A stretch of 64,000 bases of DNA from Dipetalonema caudispina (taxonomy: Eukaryota; Nematoda; Chromadorea; Rhabditida; Onchocercidae): NCBI GenBank assembly GCA_013365325.1, contig JABVXV010000181.1:60501-124500 (forward strand), in the 5' to 3' direction. The notes beneath the pieces were generated by a model that was not told the origin of the DNA, did no database searches, and saw nothing but the letters and a program-made list of their open reading frames with translations. Of the stretch, positions 1 through 14,871 are shown piece by piece. A program made the position numbers and the translations under genes. The first letter of the stretch is position 1; each line of letters begins with the position of its first letter.

Positions 1-233
1 TTTTTATATTTTGGTTTTATGTTTTGAAACTGGTCACACTTATGGATGACTGTTAATTCTTGCTTTCAACGCATCCGTTGAAAACTTTTTTGACGCTTCA
101 ATTTACGATTGCTGAATCAAGTCAATACATGCAGACAGAGGATGGAAAAATAAGGACAGACAAATCTAATCCTTTCACTTCTTATCTTAAAAAAAATTCC
201 TTGGAAAAAAAACTTATCAAATGCCAAATTAAC

Positions 234-1956
234 CTTTGCAAGCAATTCCAACCTCCTTTCCATACCAGTAATGATAGTTTCGTTTCTAATTGCATTATCC
301 TGATAAATATTTCGTTCCTTCAAAAGGGCATCCACAATATCATATATCCAAGTTCTATCCAAATTTAGTGTCAATATGCAGAATTCAAACTAGAAACAAA
401 ACTATCAGGAAACGCTCTGAACTGAATTCGTCTTACTCTCCAACAATCTTATTTCTGCTCTTCTACACTAACTTCCATCACTGCACATCAAATACTTATT
501 AGTGTAGTTAAAAACGACAGGATTGTATTTTAAAGTATTTAGAGATACGATAAATCCCCAACTGTATTACTGCTCTTAATTCGAGGCAGTCAAGACGAAA
601 AAAACGTCCGAAATAGTAGAAAAAAGTAGAGAACATGTGAAAGTAATCAATAGCAGTAAATTTTGCAAGGATCGAAAGTTAGTTTGTGACTCACCGTAAG
701 ACCATCTTCATCCGGTCGAATCCATTTTATCTACAAAAATAACGAATAAACTATAACTAGAAAATAAGGAAAAATTAAACTTCTACCACACCCACAAATA
801 AAGCTCATGCCTAAAATGGAGGAAGCAAATATAAGAATAAGAATATCCCACTTTTCTAGGTTTCAGCATCCATTTCTTCCATCCTTTAAAACTTTCACTT
901 CCAGACAAGTTATTGAGAGCTGAGTTATAGCAAATTTCATTACAATCAACCACCTCTTCATGATGCATTATCAGAGTATGGAGAGGAAGGGATGCATCTA
1001 AAACGCTTACTTACAGTTCTGCACAGTTTACTGACACTGCAAATTATCAAACAATCATGTTGGTGTAACCATTTCTACCTGCTAAAATCTAATATCAGAG
1101 TAAAGTCACAAACAATTCCGTTGAGGACATTCTATGTGAACTGCTAATGAATAACGAATATGGGAGAAGAAGAAGAGGGGTCTGCAACTTTATTGCGGTC
1201 TAAAATATTCCTACACATTACGATCTAAAATATTTCTACAGCTTTGTTTTTCTTTTTCTATTTCTACAAAAACTGATGATTCTTTTGTAATCAAGCCAAA
1301 GAATAAAATAAAATGAAAAAACGATAGGATGGCATTATACCTGGACACATTCTGGTATTATACCTGGACTCGAACGTTCCATACTTAATGAATTGTTTTG
1401 ATCAGCAAGTTCGGCGATGAACTCTTCATCTGTACCGAATTCACTTTCTTCACGTAATGCCTTCCAACTTTCCTGGTCATCTATAAAATGAAGCACACTA
1501 ACACCAATATATGAAGATATCATCTGATATAGATCAACTGAATCCAATTCTAAGTCTAAATCAAGTCTTAGTTTTGACACTTTCCTTTATTTTTTCTACA
1601 TCTAATTAGAATATAATTTCGATTTATATTTCTTGAATCAAATCTCCAAAAATACAAATTAAATGAAATTCTAAAGTATAGCTGATTTAATTTAATGAGT
1701 AATTATCTTTTTATTTTTATCAGTATTTTCTATCCATTCTTACGACGAATGAAATGATCAAAATTTGATGGAATTAATCAATTTTCGCGCACAAAAAAAA
1801 CCTACAGGTCGCGGTATATGATGGGCTAAGGGTATCATTTATAATAACAACAGCGATATATTCATCATTCCCACAATTTTTACCAATGAATAAAACGGTT
1901 GATAATTGTCGCTCATCGTTTAATTCACAGCAACGACTTACTTTCAATTCTAACAT
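234..1956 (-). CDS. Unrecognised protein gene, 5' part; runs off the left edge
   Basis: I do not recognise this protein. Five exons join in phase: 1806-1956, 1364-1579, 852-997, 695-730 and 234-389 (705 nt, 235 codons). The start is an ATG at 1956 (MLELKVSRCCEL). Exon 2 carries an Asp/Leu-rich run (LRLDLDLELDSVDLYQ) and an acidic stretch. Exon 3 has GWKKWMLKPRK, exon 4 IKWIRPDEDGLT. Exon 5 has the well-formed sequence RTWIYDIVDALLKERN and ends ERRLELLAK before a GTTAATTT donor. No signal peptide or membrane segment is visible. The remaining 3' exons lie left of about 200 or outside the window. Exon phases match at every junction, which is the main support for a real gene. The donor of exon 2 is duplicated (see findings). 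Function cannot be inferred. Confidence 0.6.
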
Positions 1957-3639
1957 TTCGGAATATACTCTAAAACATATTCAAATGTTCAAACATTTCA
2001 CTTCCTCGAATTACCATGTCGAATTCATAAGATCTGAACTATATCATTCTAATGTTATTGTATAAAAATTATGCCAAGTCAAAATTGCAAAATATATAGT
2101 ATACGCCATATCGTGTTGTAAAATGTAATTGTAAGATAAAAATACGCCATAAGACAAAAGTTATACGATGAAAATTATGTTGTATAAGAGGTGTAAAATG
2201 TAAAATACATTAAATTAAGATTGTAAAACATAGAAATAAATCATTCAACACCTTACCAATCATTTAAAAGGAATAATTAATATCAATCATTTAAACACAA
2301 AATTTATTCCTTTCTTTCTATGTAACGCGGCCATACTGTTAAATCTTGACGACATATCAAGTATGTTAGTTAGTTAGTATTGATGATTATTTTAATCTAA
2401 TATTTATTATTTATTTGTAATATTTTAAGTACATAAGGAATACATCATATAGTATATTGATTAACTTTTTATAATATTATATTTAACGCACAAAAATGGT
2501 TATTGATATGTAATTTCCATGGAAAATTTTTGAAACAATTGGAAATCTATAAATTTGCATTTTATTAAAATAAAAGGAAAAAATTTGATTTTTTTTCTTT
2601 TTTTTTGCATAAAAAAAAAGGAAAGATATATAAGAAATGGAAGAAAAAGAATGATGAATTGTTTGTTTATAATTTATTGCTAAATAGAGCAAACATTAAA
2701 TTGCGGTATCTCATTTCAAGCAAATTCATATTATAATCATATACATACCCTTATCATTATTATCATCATCATTCTTATCATTGTCGTTATTGTTATTATT
2801 ACTATTACCATAATCAATATTTATTGATTTGGTATCATAAACGAAAGTATACGAAATATTTTATTCAGATGAAGTCATCACAGGTTTTATTTCTTCATTT
2901 ATATCTCTTTCCAATTTAGTAAAATGGTTTTCCTTATTAGTTCATTAAGCAATCTCATTCTTGATAACAATAATCATACTACAAGTAAAGTTTTATAAAG
3001 GAACAACGTTATTTTGAAATTATATACCATAATATCGTTTTACACCGTAATTATACCGCAGTTTATATTTTTCATCAATTGAAATTTTAATTTAAAATAT
3101 CCGCTTAATATTCGTTAAAGATAATAATTGACTTTGCTTAAGAATTCTTAAAGAATAAAAATTAATATGCAAATCTATTGTATCCATCTTTCTGGGCAAA
3201 ATTGTGGATTTATGGAAATTTTTATAAAATATTTTTAAATCAGTGAAGATATATATATATATACATATATAATAAATATTTTTTATAATGTTACAATATT
3301 TTTTTTTTGTTAACTAAAATTTGAATTCAAAATTCCTTGCTTTACTTTATATTATAGGATATATATTACTGGCAGTATACATGTATGTAATTAATACATC
3401 CTAAAATACAATTTAATATTTGCAAGTTAAGAATCATTTAGCAAATTACAGCAAGCTAATTATATTTAAGTAAGAAGTTAAAGTTGAACGTAAGATAATG
3501 ATGAAAGATTATTTCGGGTTTGGTACGATGGTAGAATACAATTTAACGGAAAATTTGCGGTATATTTATGCAAAAACACATAAAATGTGCTCAGCTAGTT
3601 TATACATTATACGAAAAGTATATATATATATAATGAAAT
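1957..3639. other. Intergenic, AT-rich
   Basis: This stretch lies between two divergently transcribed genes, so it should hold both promoters. It is AT-rich with poly-A/T runs, a degenerate trinucleotide tract of the TTA/TCA type near 2750-2820 and short TA runs near 3250 and 3620. I see no exon or RNA gene in it. Confidence 0.6.
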
Positions 3640-6728
<3,089 letters not shown>

Positions 6729-7800
6729 TATAATTATTTATATAAACTAATTTTATTTTCTAAAATCTTCCTGTCGAAGAAGTAATAAGTACTTTACAAT
6801 TATTTCATATTACAATAACAAAAAATTCACCCCAATCTTCCGAAGAAAAAACAAAAAAAACCTTTACTTGAATTTCCTAAAGACAAGTAAACTTTAAGAT
6901 TTGAATTGTTAAATTTACATTTTTATTTCTGAAATGTACTAGTTTTCATGTTTGTACCAAAAAGGGTGCTAATATACGTAAAATTTCTTAGAAAATTATT
7001 CAAAACTATTTTTATAAATTGAAGCATTTGATACACAAATATTGGGTATTCTAGTTTAAATGCCACTTTACGGTATTTCGACCAATATTCCCCGGGCCAA
7101 CTGAAGCGAAAAATGGTAAACATGAAGAGACACAAACAGCACCAATTGAAGGATGTTGATGTACTACAATGTATATGTTGCCATCATTGCATTCTGTATA
7201 TTTAATTAAAATCTTACGTTTTCTAGTTATTAATTGTATTACTTTCATATGCCTTTTATCACTTCACCGCTGTTTTCTATGATTGATGCTAATTTCTGTC
7301 TTCGATAGCATTGACAGATGCTCTGATCACAAAAATTAGGGGTCATTCTTGAGATAACTGCCTGTTATATTTCGGTATTCGACATACTTGTCTTGCTCAT
7401 TACAATATAATTGCTGAAAAAATGAACTAAATTTTCGGTAAATTCTTAAAAATCCAATTTCTAAAGCCAATACGCAGGAAATTTTAAATTGCGAATGGCC
7501 ATGATGTTCATGGATTCATTTCATATGGCCATGATGTTTATGGATTCATTTCGCATTTTCAGTAATACCTCATAAATAAGTAATTTAAAAGAAAAAATTG
7601 AAATTTTTATCTGACACTATCTCTCTATATTTATAATGAGACAAAATACATGTTAAAGCAGGAATAAAGCTTTAGAGAAAGTGGACAACTATGAAAGCAT
7701 TCAAAATATCCAAAAAGAGAAATCTTAAATAAGAAAATAAAAGAAAAACAAATAAAGAGAGGATTGGAAAATGCTGTAATTAACACAGTTAATGAGAGTG
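6729..7800. other. Intergenic between convergent genes
   Basis: This is the space between the 3' ends of the plus-strand PP1-like gene and the minus-strand RECQ5 gene. It holds a 30-bp tandem duplication (7495-7552). It also holds a minus-strand 65-codon frame at 7051-7248 starting MKVIQLITRKRK, which has no recognisable homology and which I regard as unproven. Confidence 0.5.
7495..7552. repeat. 30-bp tandem duplication
   Basis: The sequence ATGGCCATGATGTTYATGGA followed by TTCATTTC occurs at 7495-7522 and again at 7525-7552. There is one C/T difference between the copies, and the period is 30 bp. Confidence 0.9.
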
Positions 7801-10800
7801 CTAAGAAATCAAGCTTGATACCGTCTGGAAACCCGGTGTTTTCGACGTCTCTCCAGAATCACTATGGAGGATATCGTATTTCTTATTTTCCTTCGTCATT
7901 TTCCTGATTTCGGCTATCTGAAAATAAGTTTCCATTACATTTTGTTTTGCCGTTTTAAAACACTTCTATATACCATCAAATCAGAAATTGCCTGAGTATG
8001 TCAATCAGAATTACAGATCTTCCGTAATATAAGCTATTAACGTAATCGTAGTTTTTTTTTTTTTCTACCAGTTAGAATAATGAGATCGGTTGTTTATCCA
8101 CTACTTATTGCAAACATCATTTTTTCTTCCAAAAAACTGGAAGATGATAGTTACAATAAGCAGTGAACAAACAACTGATCTTATTATTCACTATAAGTAA
8201 ATGGATTAAAAAAAAATATAGAGCTCAAATTAGTGGCGGAGAGAGAATCGTTTTGTATAGATTGTAATAAATAATTTAAAAAAAACCTTCTGAGACACTT
8301 TATGTTGGTAGGTAAAACTACTTTTCGAATTTTTATAAATATCATATTCGATATAGCAAGATGCTTTTTCGACATCGGCATCACGCTGCTCGCCAAACAA
8401 ATTTGCAACCAAAGCTGTATAAATTGCTGTACGCACCGTCTCTCTTCGCTAAAAAATATGAGCAAAGCAAATAAGAGTACTACGAAGTAGAAAGAAATTA
8501 AGTTCCAATTTAAAAAGTTAAAATGCGAAAAGTCAGAAAATCCAACCATTACTTTTCAAAATAATGCAAAATACTATCAGTACAACAATAATTACCTACT
8601 GCAATAGACATTAAAAAAATAATTTTGTCATTTCTCATTCATTCCTAATCTTCTCCGTCTTGAAAACTCATTAAAGACCAGCAAAACGAACTGAAAATAT
8701 TATTTTACTTTTCACTAGAAACATCAGCAGAGTAACTGAAAAATGGTAAAATCTAAATCATCTCAAGACTCTCTACACCACCTCGTCTTTCTCAGCAGCA
8801 GAACAAACTTCTGTTATTAACCAAAAATAAACAGCTGAAATTTAATTAAAAAGAAGAAAATAAATACATTAGCTGTCAGACTGGTGACACTTTTTGCTGT
8901 TGGCTCAATAATCAACAAATTCGTAGGAACTGAAATTTGAAAAACATGAAATTTTAAATTAGAAACAACATAGTGGACTTGGAGGAGTTTATTTTAAGAG
9001 TAATTAGTACAGCAGATTACCTTGCTGGCCATTAGCTACTGAAGTTGCTGTACCGATCTGCAAAAGAAACTGTTATTTAGCGAAAAATTATTTCAAGAAC
9101 ATAAGTAGAAAAGAAATGTAAAATGTCACGGGGTAATTAACTGGGAGAGATTACCGAACAGCCAAATCAAAATAATGAACTTATCAATACTCAGTTTAAC
9201 TCAAACATTTCGAAACAAATACATTAAACATTCCGAAACCTTTCTACGTCTCGCAAATTCTTGCTGCACAATTTCGGTACGACACTGTTTTTCTTTATTC
9301 TCCAAAATTACTGCTGCATCACCAGAATCATTCGCACCCCATTCCCTTTAAGCAAAGCCAATAACAGTCAGTAAATCAAAATGAAACAAATAAGTCAAAC
9401 GGAAATCCAATAATTCCTATTACATAATATTATAAAACAGAACAACTGAAATTAGATTCTCCATAAGGATGAAGAATTTGTCGCCTATTTTCATTGCCAG
9501 AACTCACTTAACTCCTGCTCGACCTCCTTCATACAGGAAGCAGTCCTCGTCATCATTAAAACGACGTTTTCGAGATCGCGAATTACCGACATCCTTCCAA
9601 GCTTCCGCATTAAAGCGTGATAATATTTCGTCACAAGCCTAAAAATTAAACATAAAACAATACGAACAAAATAAGCCTTTATGAAGGTTTCAAATAAGAG
9701 TACAATTATAACCTTCGGATTTTTACAATAATCACAACTCTTCCCGCATGGTCGTATGTCATCATCACCAAAATAACGGCCAAAGGAAACATGCCTGCAT
9801 CTGAATATACAAAATTATTAATAAAACATGAAACTTACATATTTCAGAGAATTGCGATAAATAATGCAATCTAAAGTATTTGGTTTCACCGGTCATAATT
9901 TGAATGAAGAAGCGAGAATGTGACAAGTTTAAACTAAACGCACTGAGGTTTTTCACAGTATTCCACCATTTTTTCGAAACCATGTTGTATTGCTTTCACT
10001 TGCTCATCAATTATCTTCTTATCTATTTTTTTGGCCTAAAAGAAGAGTTATGCTGGAACAGCTGCGCTATAGTAAGCTTTTTTCATTTTCGATACCTTAT
10101 ATTACATTTAAAACTTCTACCTTTGTTTTAAAAACATCTTGGTTAATCAAAAAGTTGAGCAATTGTCGGTCATCTCTGCTGTAATAGATACGGCAGTAAC
10201 TTCGTTTACCATCACGCCCAGCACGACCCGATTCCTGATAATATGCGGCTAGATTCTGCGAACATGTCCAATGAACAACTATTCTAAATGAACTTCGATA
10301 ATTAACAAAAAATCTTCTGCTTTGAATAAAGTTCAAGAAAAGCGGCTAAAAAGAAAGAAAGAAGACTCTAAAAATTAGACAAACGTACTACAACTACCTA
10401 ACATCGGCTTTATCGATACCCATTCCAAATGAGATAGTAGCCGCAATAACAGGGATAACATTCCTCATCCACTTGTCCTGGATGTCATCGCGCAGCTTAA
10501 AATAACAACTAATGTACAGAAAATGTAATAAAAAAAGAAGATCTCAAACTTGGAGCTATGAAATCATTTTACTTTTGAAATCCGCGTATAATTTAATTTT
10601 GAAATGTTTCAAATTAAAATATTCCAGATTCCCAAATCAAAACCCAAAAAATGAAACAATTTAAAAAATGCAGCCATTGTGAACTTTAGAAAAAAACAAA
10701 CTTTGTTACTCAAACCAGCATGATATGCATACGTTGGAATACCTTCTTCCGTTAGACGAGTCGCCATACGTTCACATTCCTCTCGCGTACGGCAGTATAC

Positions 10801-13273
10801 AATACCACTGCCCATAAACTAAATGGATGCACATATCTTTGGATTTTGAAGATTACTACTACTTTTCCAAGTAATCAGAATGAAGTGATGTCCTTAGAAT
10901 TAAAAAAGCGAAAAAACATGGAAAAAAAAACTTACAACTAATTTACCGCATGTCTCGCTGGATTTCGAAGAATGCCCATCTTCTGTTGATTTAAGCATTA
11001 ACTTATCAAGAATATTAACCGCTGATTTTAGCTCAGGAGTAGATTTTGCAGTAGACGTGGGTTTCTGAGTATATCCCAATGCTTTCATCATGAAAAGAGC
11101 CAAATGCCTCTGAAAAGTGTTCGAGAAATTCTTTGGAGTTCCGTAAGTTAATTTATTGATGAGAGCAATCGAACCTGTTATTAAGCACCAATATTAATCA
11201 GTATTTTTGACTAATCATTTCTATAATTATACTTCACAGGTAAGGTATTGAATGCATGCTTGCATCAAATCCCTGACTAGAAAAGGGGAAAAAGGGAACC
11301 TCAGGCACAGAAGGTATTAGATCCTTCATGATAACATCGTAATATAAATTGTCGCGGAATGTTGATGCCTTGAACATTTTCACGTTGTTCAGCTTCAACT
11401 GCTTCACGATATCATCTTGTGCATTTTTGTTAGCTGTAGCGGTTAATGCAATCCAACACACCTAAAATATTCTAAACTCAATAACACTTTTACCTTGTTT
11501 AAAGGATGAATTAGAACACTCACTTAGCAAAAATCTAGGAATCGAATCTAGGTATTTAATAACTAAAAAGCATTTAAAGGGCAGAATTATTACCTCAGGC
11601 GCTAGCTGACGTAAGTTTCCAAGTTTTAAATAATCAGGACGGAAATCGTGGCCCCAATGTGTAACACAGTGTGCTTCATCGACAACAAAATAGTTTAACA
11701 AGTTTCTTTTGAACAAGCTCGTAATCATTCGCTGAATATTTGGAGTTGCCGCAGATTCTGGGGTAATGTACAATAACTGTGTTTCAGGTTTCGTTGTTCG
11801 CAAATCCTAAAATTCGTTTTCAAGTCTCTCAAATTCAAAATAGACGAAGCGTAGATACAACACTTCTATTAATATAGCACATGGATGAGGTATATCAAAC
11901 TGCATAAAACAATAACCTCAATAATTCGTCTTCGATCTTCGGCACCAGTTTTTGAATTCAGTGAATCACATTTGATTCCACGAGCTTTACAAGAAAGTAC
12001 TTGATCTTGAATCAGAGCTATCAACGGTGAGAACACGATCGTCACACCCGGATGATACATTAGTGCTGGCAACTGGAATTATAGTTTTTCATTTCAGCGG
12101 ACTTACTGCTCCGTGCTATAAACAATTTTTCTAATTTAAAACTAATGCATTATAAGACTCCGAAAATGAAACAGTTGAAACAATAATGCTGCACACTTAA
12201 ATTAAAGGGACAATTATACCTGATAACACAACGACTTCCCAGCACCAGTTGGCAATGATATGAAAACATCGGATTTTTCTCAAAAATCGATTTTATGATT
12301 ATGTACATACATATAAAAACATAACAAACTGAAAAAATCATTACGAAAACCAAAATCTTACTACTCGGATTTCTCATTTTTTACGAATCTCATTGCTTTA
12401 AGGACAGAAATGAATTATGAAGCGATGTTAAATTCTAAACTTTGAACACAAATACCAGTAATATATAATGTACGAAAAAGTAGAACACGAAATCAAGCAT
12501 TGTGAAGTATACTTTATTAGTGATTTCTTGCAGCTCTATGCGCTTGATACCTAATGCTGCCGAAATAAAGAAAGCTTCCAAATATTAAGCAACGTGAACC
12601 TTTGCGTAGAAAATGTAATAGAACTTAGTAGCATTTTAAAACTCTATCATTTTCCAACAAACAAACCATCCTCCAACAGAGAGAACGGAAGTATCGTTTA
12701 TGGATAAGTAAAAAAAAGTACTCACTTCTAGCTATGGCATAGATAGCTTGCTTCTGAATTGTCGTTTTATACTTTTTGTGCTTAAAAACGGCACTCAAAA
12801 GATGATCCGCTTTTTCCTTAACCTCTGTGCTGGTTAAACGTTCTGAAGTAGATGCTTTTGAAAAATTTTGATTCTCCAGCACATTATCCTGCTCAGAAAC
12901 AATCACAACCGGTAGTTTACGAGATCGGCCTAAAAACAATCAAAATTGCGAAGTGAAAGATAAAACAACACTTCAATTTTCACTCCTTGTGTGAAAGAGT
13001 TTCTGAGTTGGTCTGAAACCAGAATAAGTGTGGAGTTCAGAACAAGGATAAAAAATTAAAGGCAAAATAATTACCTGAAAAGACTGTTGAGTTTGTTTTC
13101 TGTTTTTCTGGTGATTTGTTGATGGTTTTATTAGTTTTCTTCAGAGGAGGGTGCATAAGAAAAGACCATTTATCAGACTGATTTTGCAGTACTTGTGGTG
13201 GTTTAAAATTATCCTCATCATCTTGTACAATAATCCCTAAAATACTGAATATCTGAATTTCTTTGATTTTCAT
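7801..13273 (-). CDS. recq5: RecQ5-family ATP-dependent DNA helicase
   Basis: This is a 3'-5' DNA helicase of the RECQ5 branch, expected in the nucleus for recombination control and transcription-replication conflict. Eighteen exons join in phase: 13075-13273, 12726-12929, 12220-12278, 11917-12072, 11594-11806, 11300-11461, 10936-11109, 10702-10818, 10398-10495, 10121-10283, 9944-10035, 9713-9794, 9508-9638, 9240-9345, 9021-9057, 8868-8929, 8287-8448 and 7801-7917 (777 aa). Visible motifs are the Walker A site [56 protein letters not shown] and [12 protein letters not shown] four-Cys zinc site follows (EYCEKPQ, RPC, CDYC). C-terminally, EGGRAGVK and the stretch [10 protein letters not shown] to [15 protein letters not shown] align with the RNA polymerase II-interacting helices of human RECQL5. 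The protein stops soon after, so the SRI-type C-terminus of the 991-aa human protein is missing. The first about 80 residues are not conserved; the ATG at 13273 is my choice and may be wrong. Confidence 0.9.
8075..8189. repeat. Long imperfect hairpin in the last RECQ5 intron
   Basis: Arms at 8075-8110 and 8154-8189 pair over 36 positions, with 31 Watson-Crick matches, two further G-U pairs on the strand as given, and three mismatches. The loop contains a second nested inverted repeat (ATCATTTTTTCTTCCA with TGGAAGATGAT). The whole element is about 115 nt and lies between RECQ5 exons 17 and 18. Confidence 0.85.
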
Positions 13274-13444
13274 ATCGACTAATCAAATTGAATCAAAACG
13301 AGTAATTTCGAGTAATCAAATTGAATCAAAACATAAAGCACAGAAAATAAGAATACATACAAACTAAGGACAAATCTAAACTGTAAAATATGTCACTTAA
13401 CGAGCAAACGATATAAAAAGAAATGAAAAACTTCATCCTCTAAG

Positions 13445-14152
13445 TCAGTTATATCCTTCCCAATTATCAGCCAAATTTTCCAAGTCATATAATTCTTCTC
13501 CCTTCGTTTTCCTCATAAAAATGGCTGTAAAAATATTTCGCCTTTTTGTTCGCAGAAAAAATTTAACTTTAAATGTCATAATGATAGCACAATCTCTCCT
13601 AAAGGATGAGAGAGAAAAGTGGTTCAACTTTCGCTTATTTTTTTTTGCAATTCTACCTTTTTTCTGTCTCTGACATACATCATTTATGGTTCTGCGCAGA
13701 GGTTTAGGAAATATGTCAGCAATATGATTCAGATGCTGTATCTTGAGCTATTTCAAATACAACATAAAAAGAAAAGTATAATCGGATTATAACTACAACT
13801 TCAAATTTATTTTGAATCTTCGAATTTCAAATACCGAAGAGAAAACAACTTTACCATCTATGAATTAAAAGAAAAAGTATATGAAAAAGAAAGGTGCTTC
13901 TCAGTGCCAAATATTTTATCACATTTTAAACGTATTTCAAAACATACCATTTTTGGCAGAGCTTGTCATATTGTCACGTCATGAAAACAAAGAATACGGG
14001 ATACACAGCTCCTTGCTGAAAAACATTATCCGTACTTTTGGAAAAAAATTTTCACACGGATTTTTTCGCTAAAATCGACAATTACCAATCCGATCATTAT
14101 TGTCAACCGATTATTTTTGTTTGGTGAATGCTACCTTGGAATTGCTCATCAT
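13445..14152 (-). CDS. Possible mini-gene with CUE-like segment
   Basis: Two exons, 13657-13747 and 13445-13524, join in phase and end at a TGA at 13445. They contain HLNHIADIFPKPLRRTINDV, which resembles the Met-Phe-Pro helix of CUE ubiquitin-binding domains, then MRKTKGEELYDLENLADNWE. A plausible first exon at 14135-14152 (MMSNSK, ending at a GTAGCA donor in the right phase) would give a 62-aa protein. No donor lies ahead of the stop, so I could not join these exons to RECQ5, whose assumed ATG starts only 171 bp downstream. The segment could still be the misread N-terminal part of RECQ5 or an upstream gene of an operon. CUE assignment is by eye only. Confidence 0.4.
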
Positions 14153-14871
14153 TTTCGATAGCTTTTGTCACCAAGAAGAAAGTTCGTTTAAGTTTGTTTG
14201 TGTGCATGAATAGAATGAAAACAATATCCATTAAGTTCAACAACTTAGATATGAGGTATTAGTCAGCTTGAGGACTTGTCAAAGAGAACGAAAAATACAA
14301 AATCAGCGTCAGCATTAAAGTATTCATACATACTGCATGCCAACAAAATTTTTTGATGCATTCAATCGAATGCTTATAAACAAAAATAAGTATAAACAAA
14401 ATATCGCAAAAAATAATTTTTCAACAAAGTTCTTGTTTTGGGATAATAACAAAACTTTGTACAAACCTGTATGGTTAATGGAATTTATATAAAAAATAAA
14501 CAGATCAACGGGATAAATAAATAAAGGAAACTACTGAACAAGTCAACAATATTCCAATAGAGAATATTTTGCCGGTTGTTTCTAATCAAGGTATAAAAAA
14601 ACTTTACAAATTCATTATTCTTAATACTAACAGCGAGTCAAATGCATTATTTCTTACTAACATAATATTAACATATTAGATTAACATATTAGCCATGGAT
14701 TAAGAATAAAGTTGTCAAATTGTGAATTTATAAAGTTATTAAAATAAAGATCATTCTAATAAGCGGAGTGCCTCACTTGTCGCTGAAGATACATATAAAA
14801 CAAAACTGAAGTACTTCCCAAAGTAAAGTTAGAATCTGCTAAAATGTAAAAACTAATCTAAAAATTGTCAA
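14153..14871. other. Intergenic, no feature seen
   Basis: This AT-rich spacer lies between PIG-T (ending 14872) and the possible mini-gene, both on the minus strand. I see no exon or RNA gene here. It should hold the PIG-T 3' UTR. Confidence 0.5.

Noticed and set aside
7051..7248. 65-codon ATG frame on the minus strand downstream of RECQ5
   Set aside because: No homology recognised, no splice partners, lies in a convergent 3' region.
8766..8810. Possible extra RECQ5 exon after a TAACAG acceptor
   Set aside because: Including it breaks the phase, while skipping it gives an ungapped alignment to human RECQL5.
13881..14072. 63-codon plus-strand frame near the mini-gene
   Set aside because: Opposite strand to all neighbours, no homology, no splice partners.
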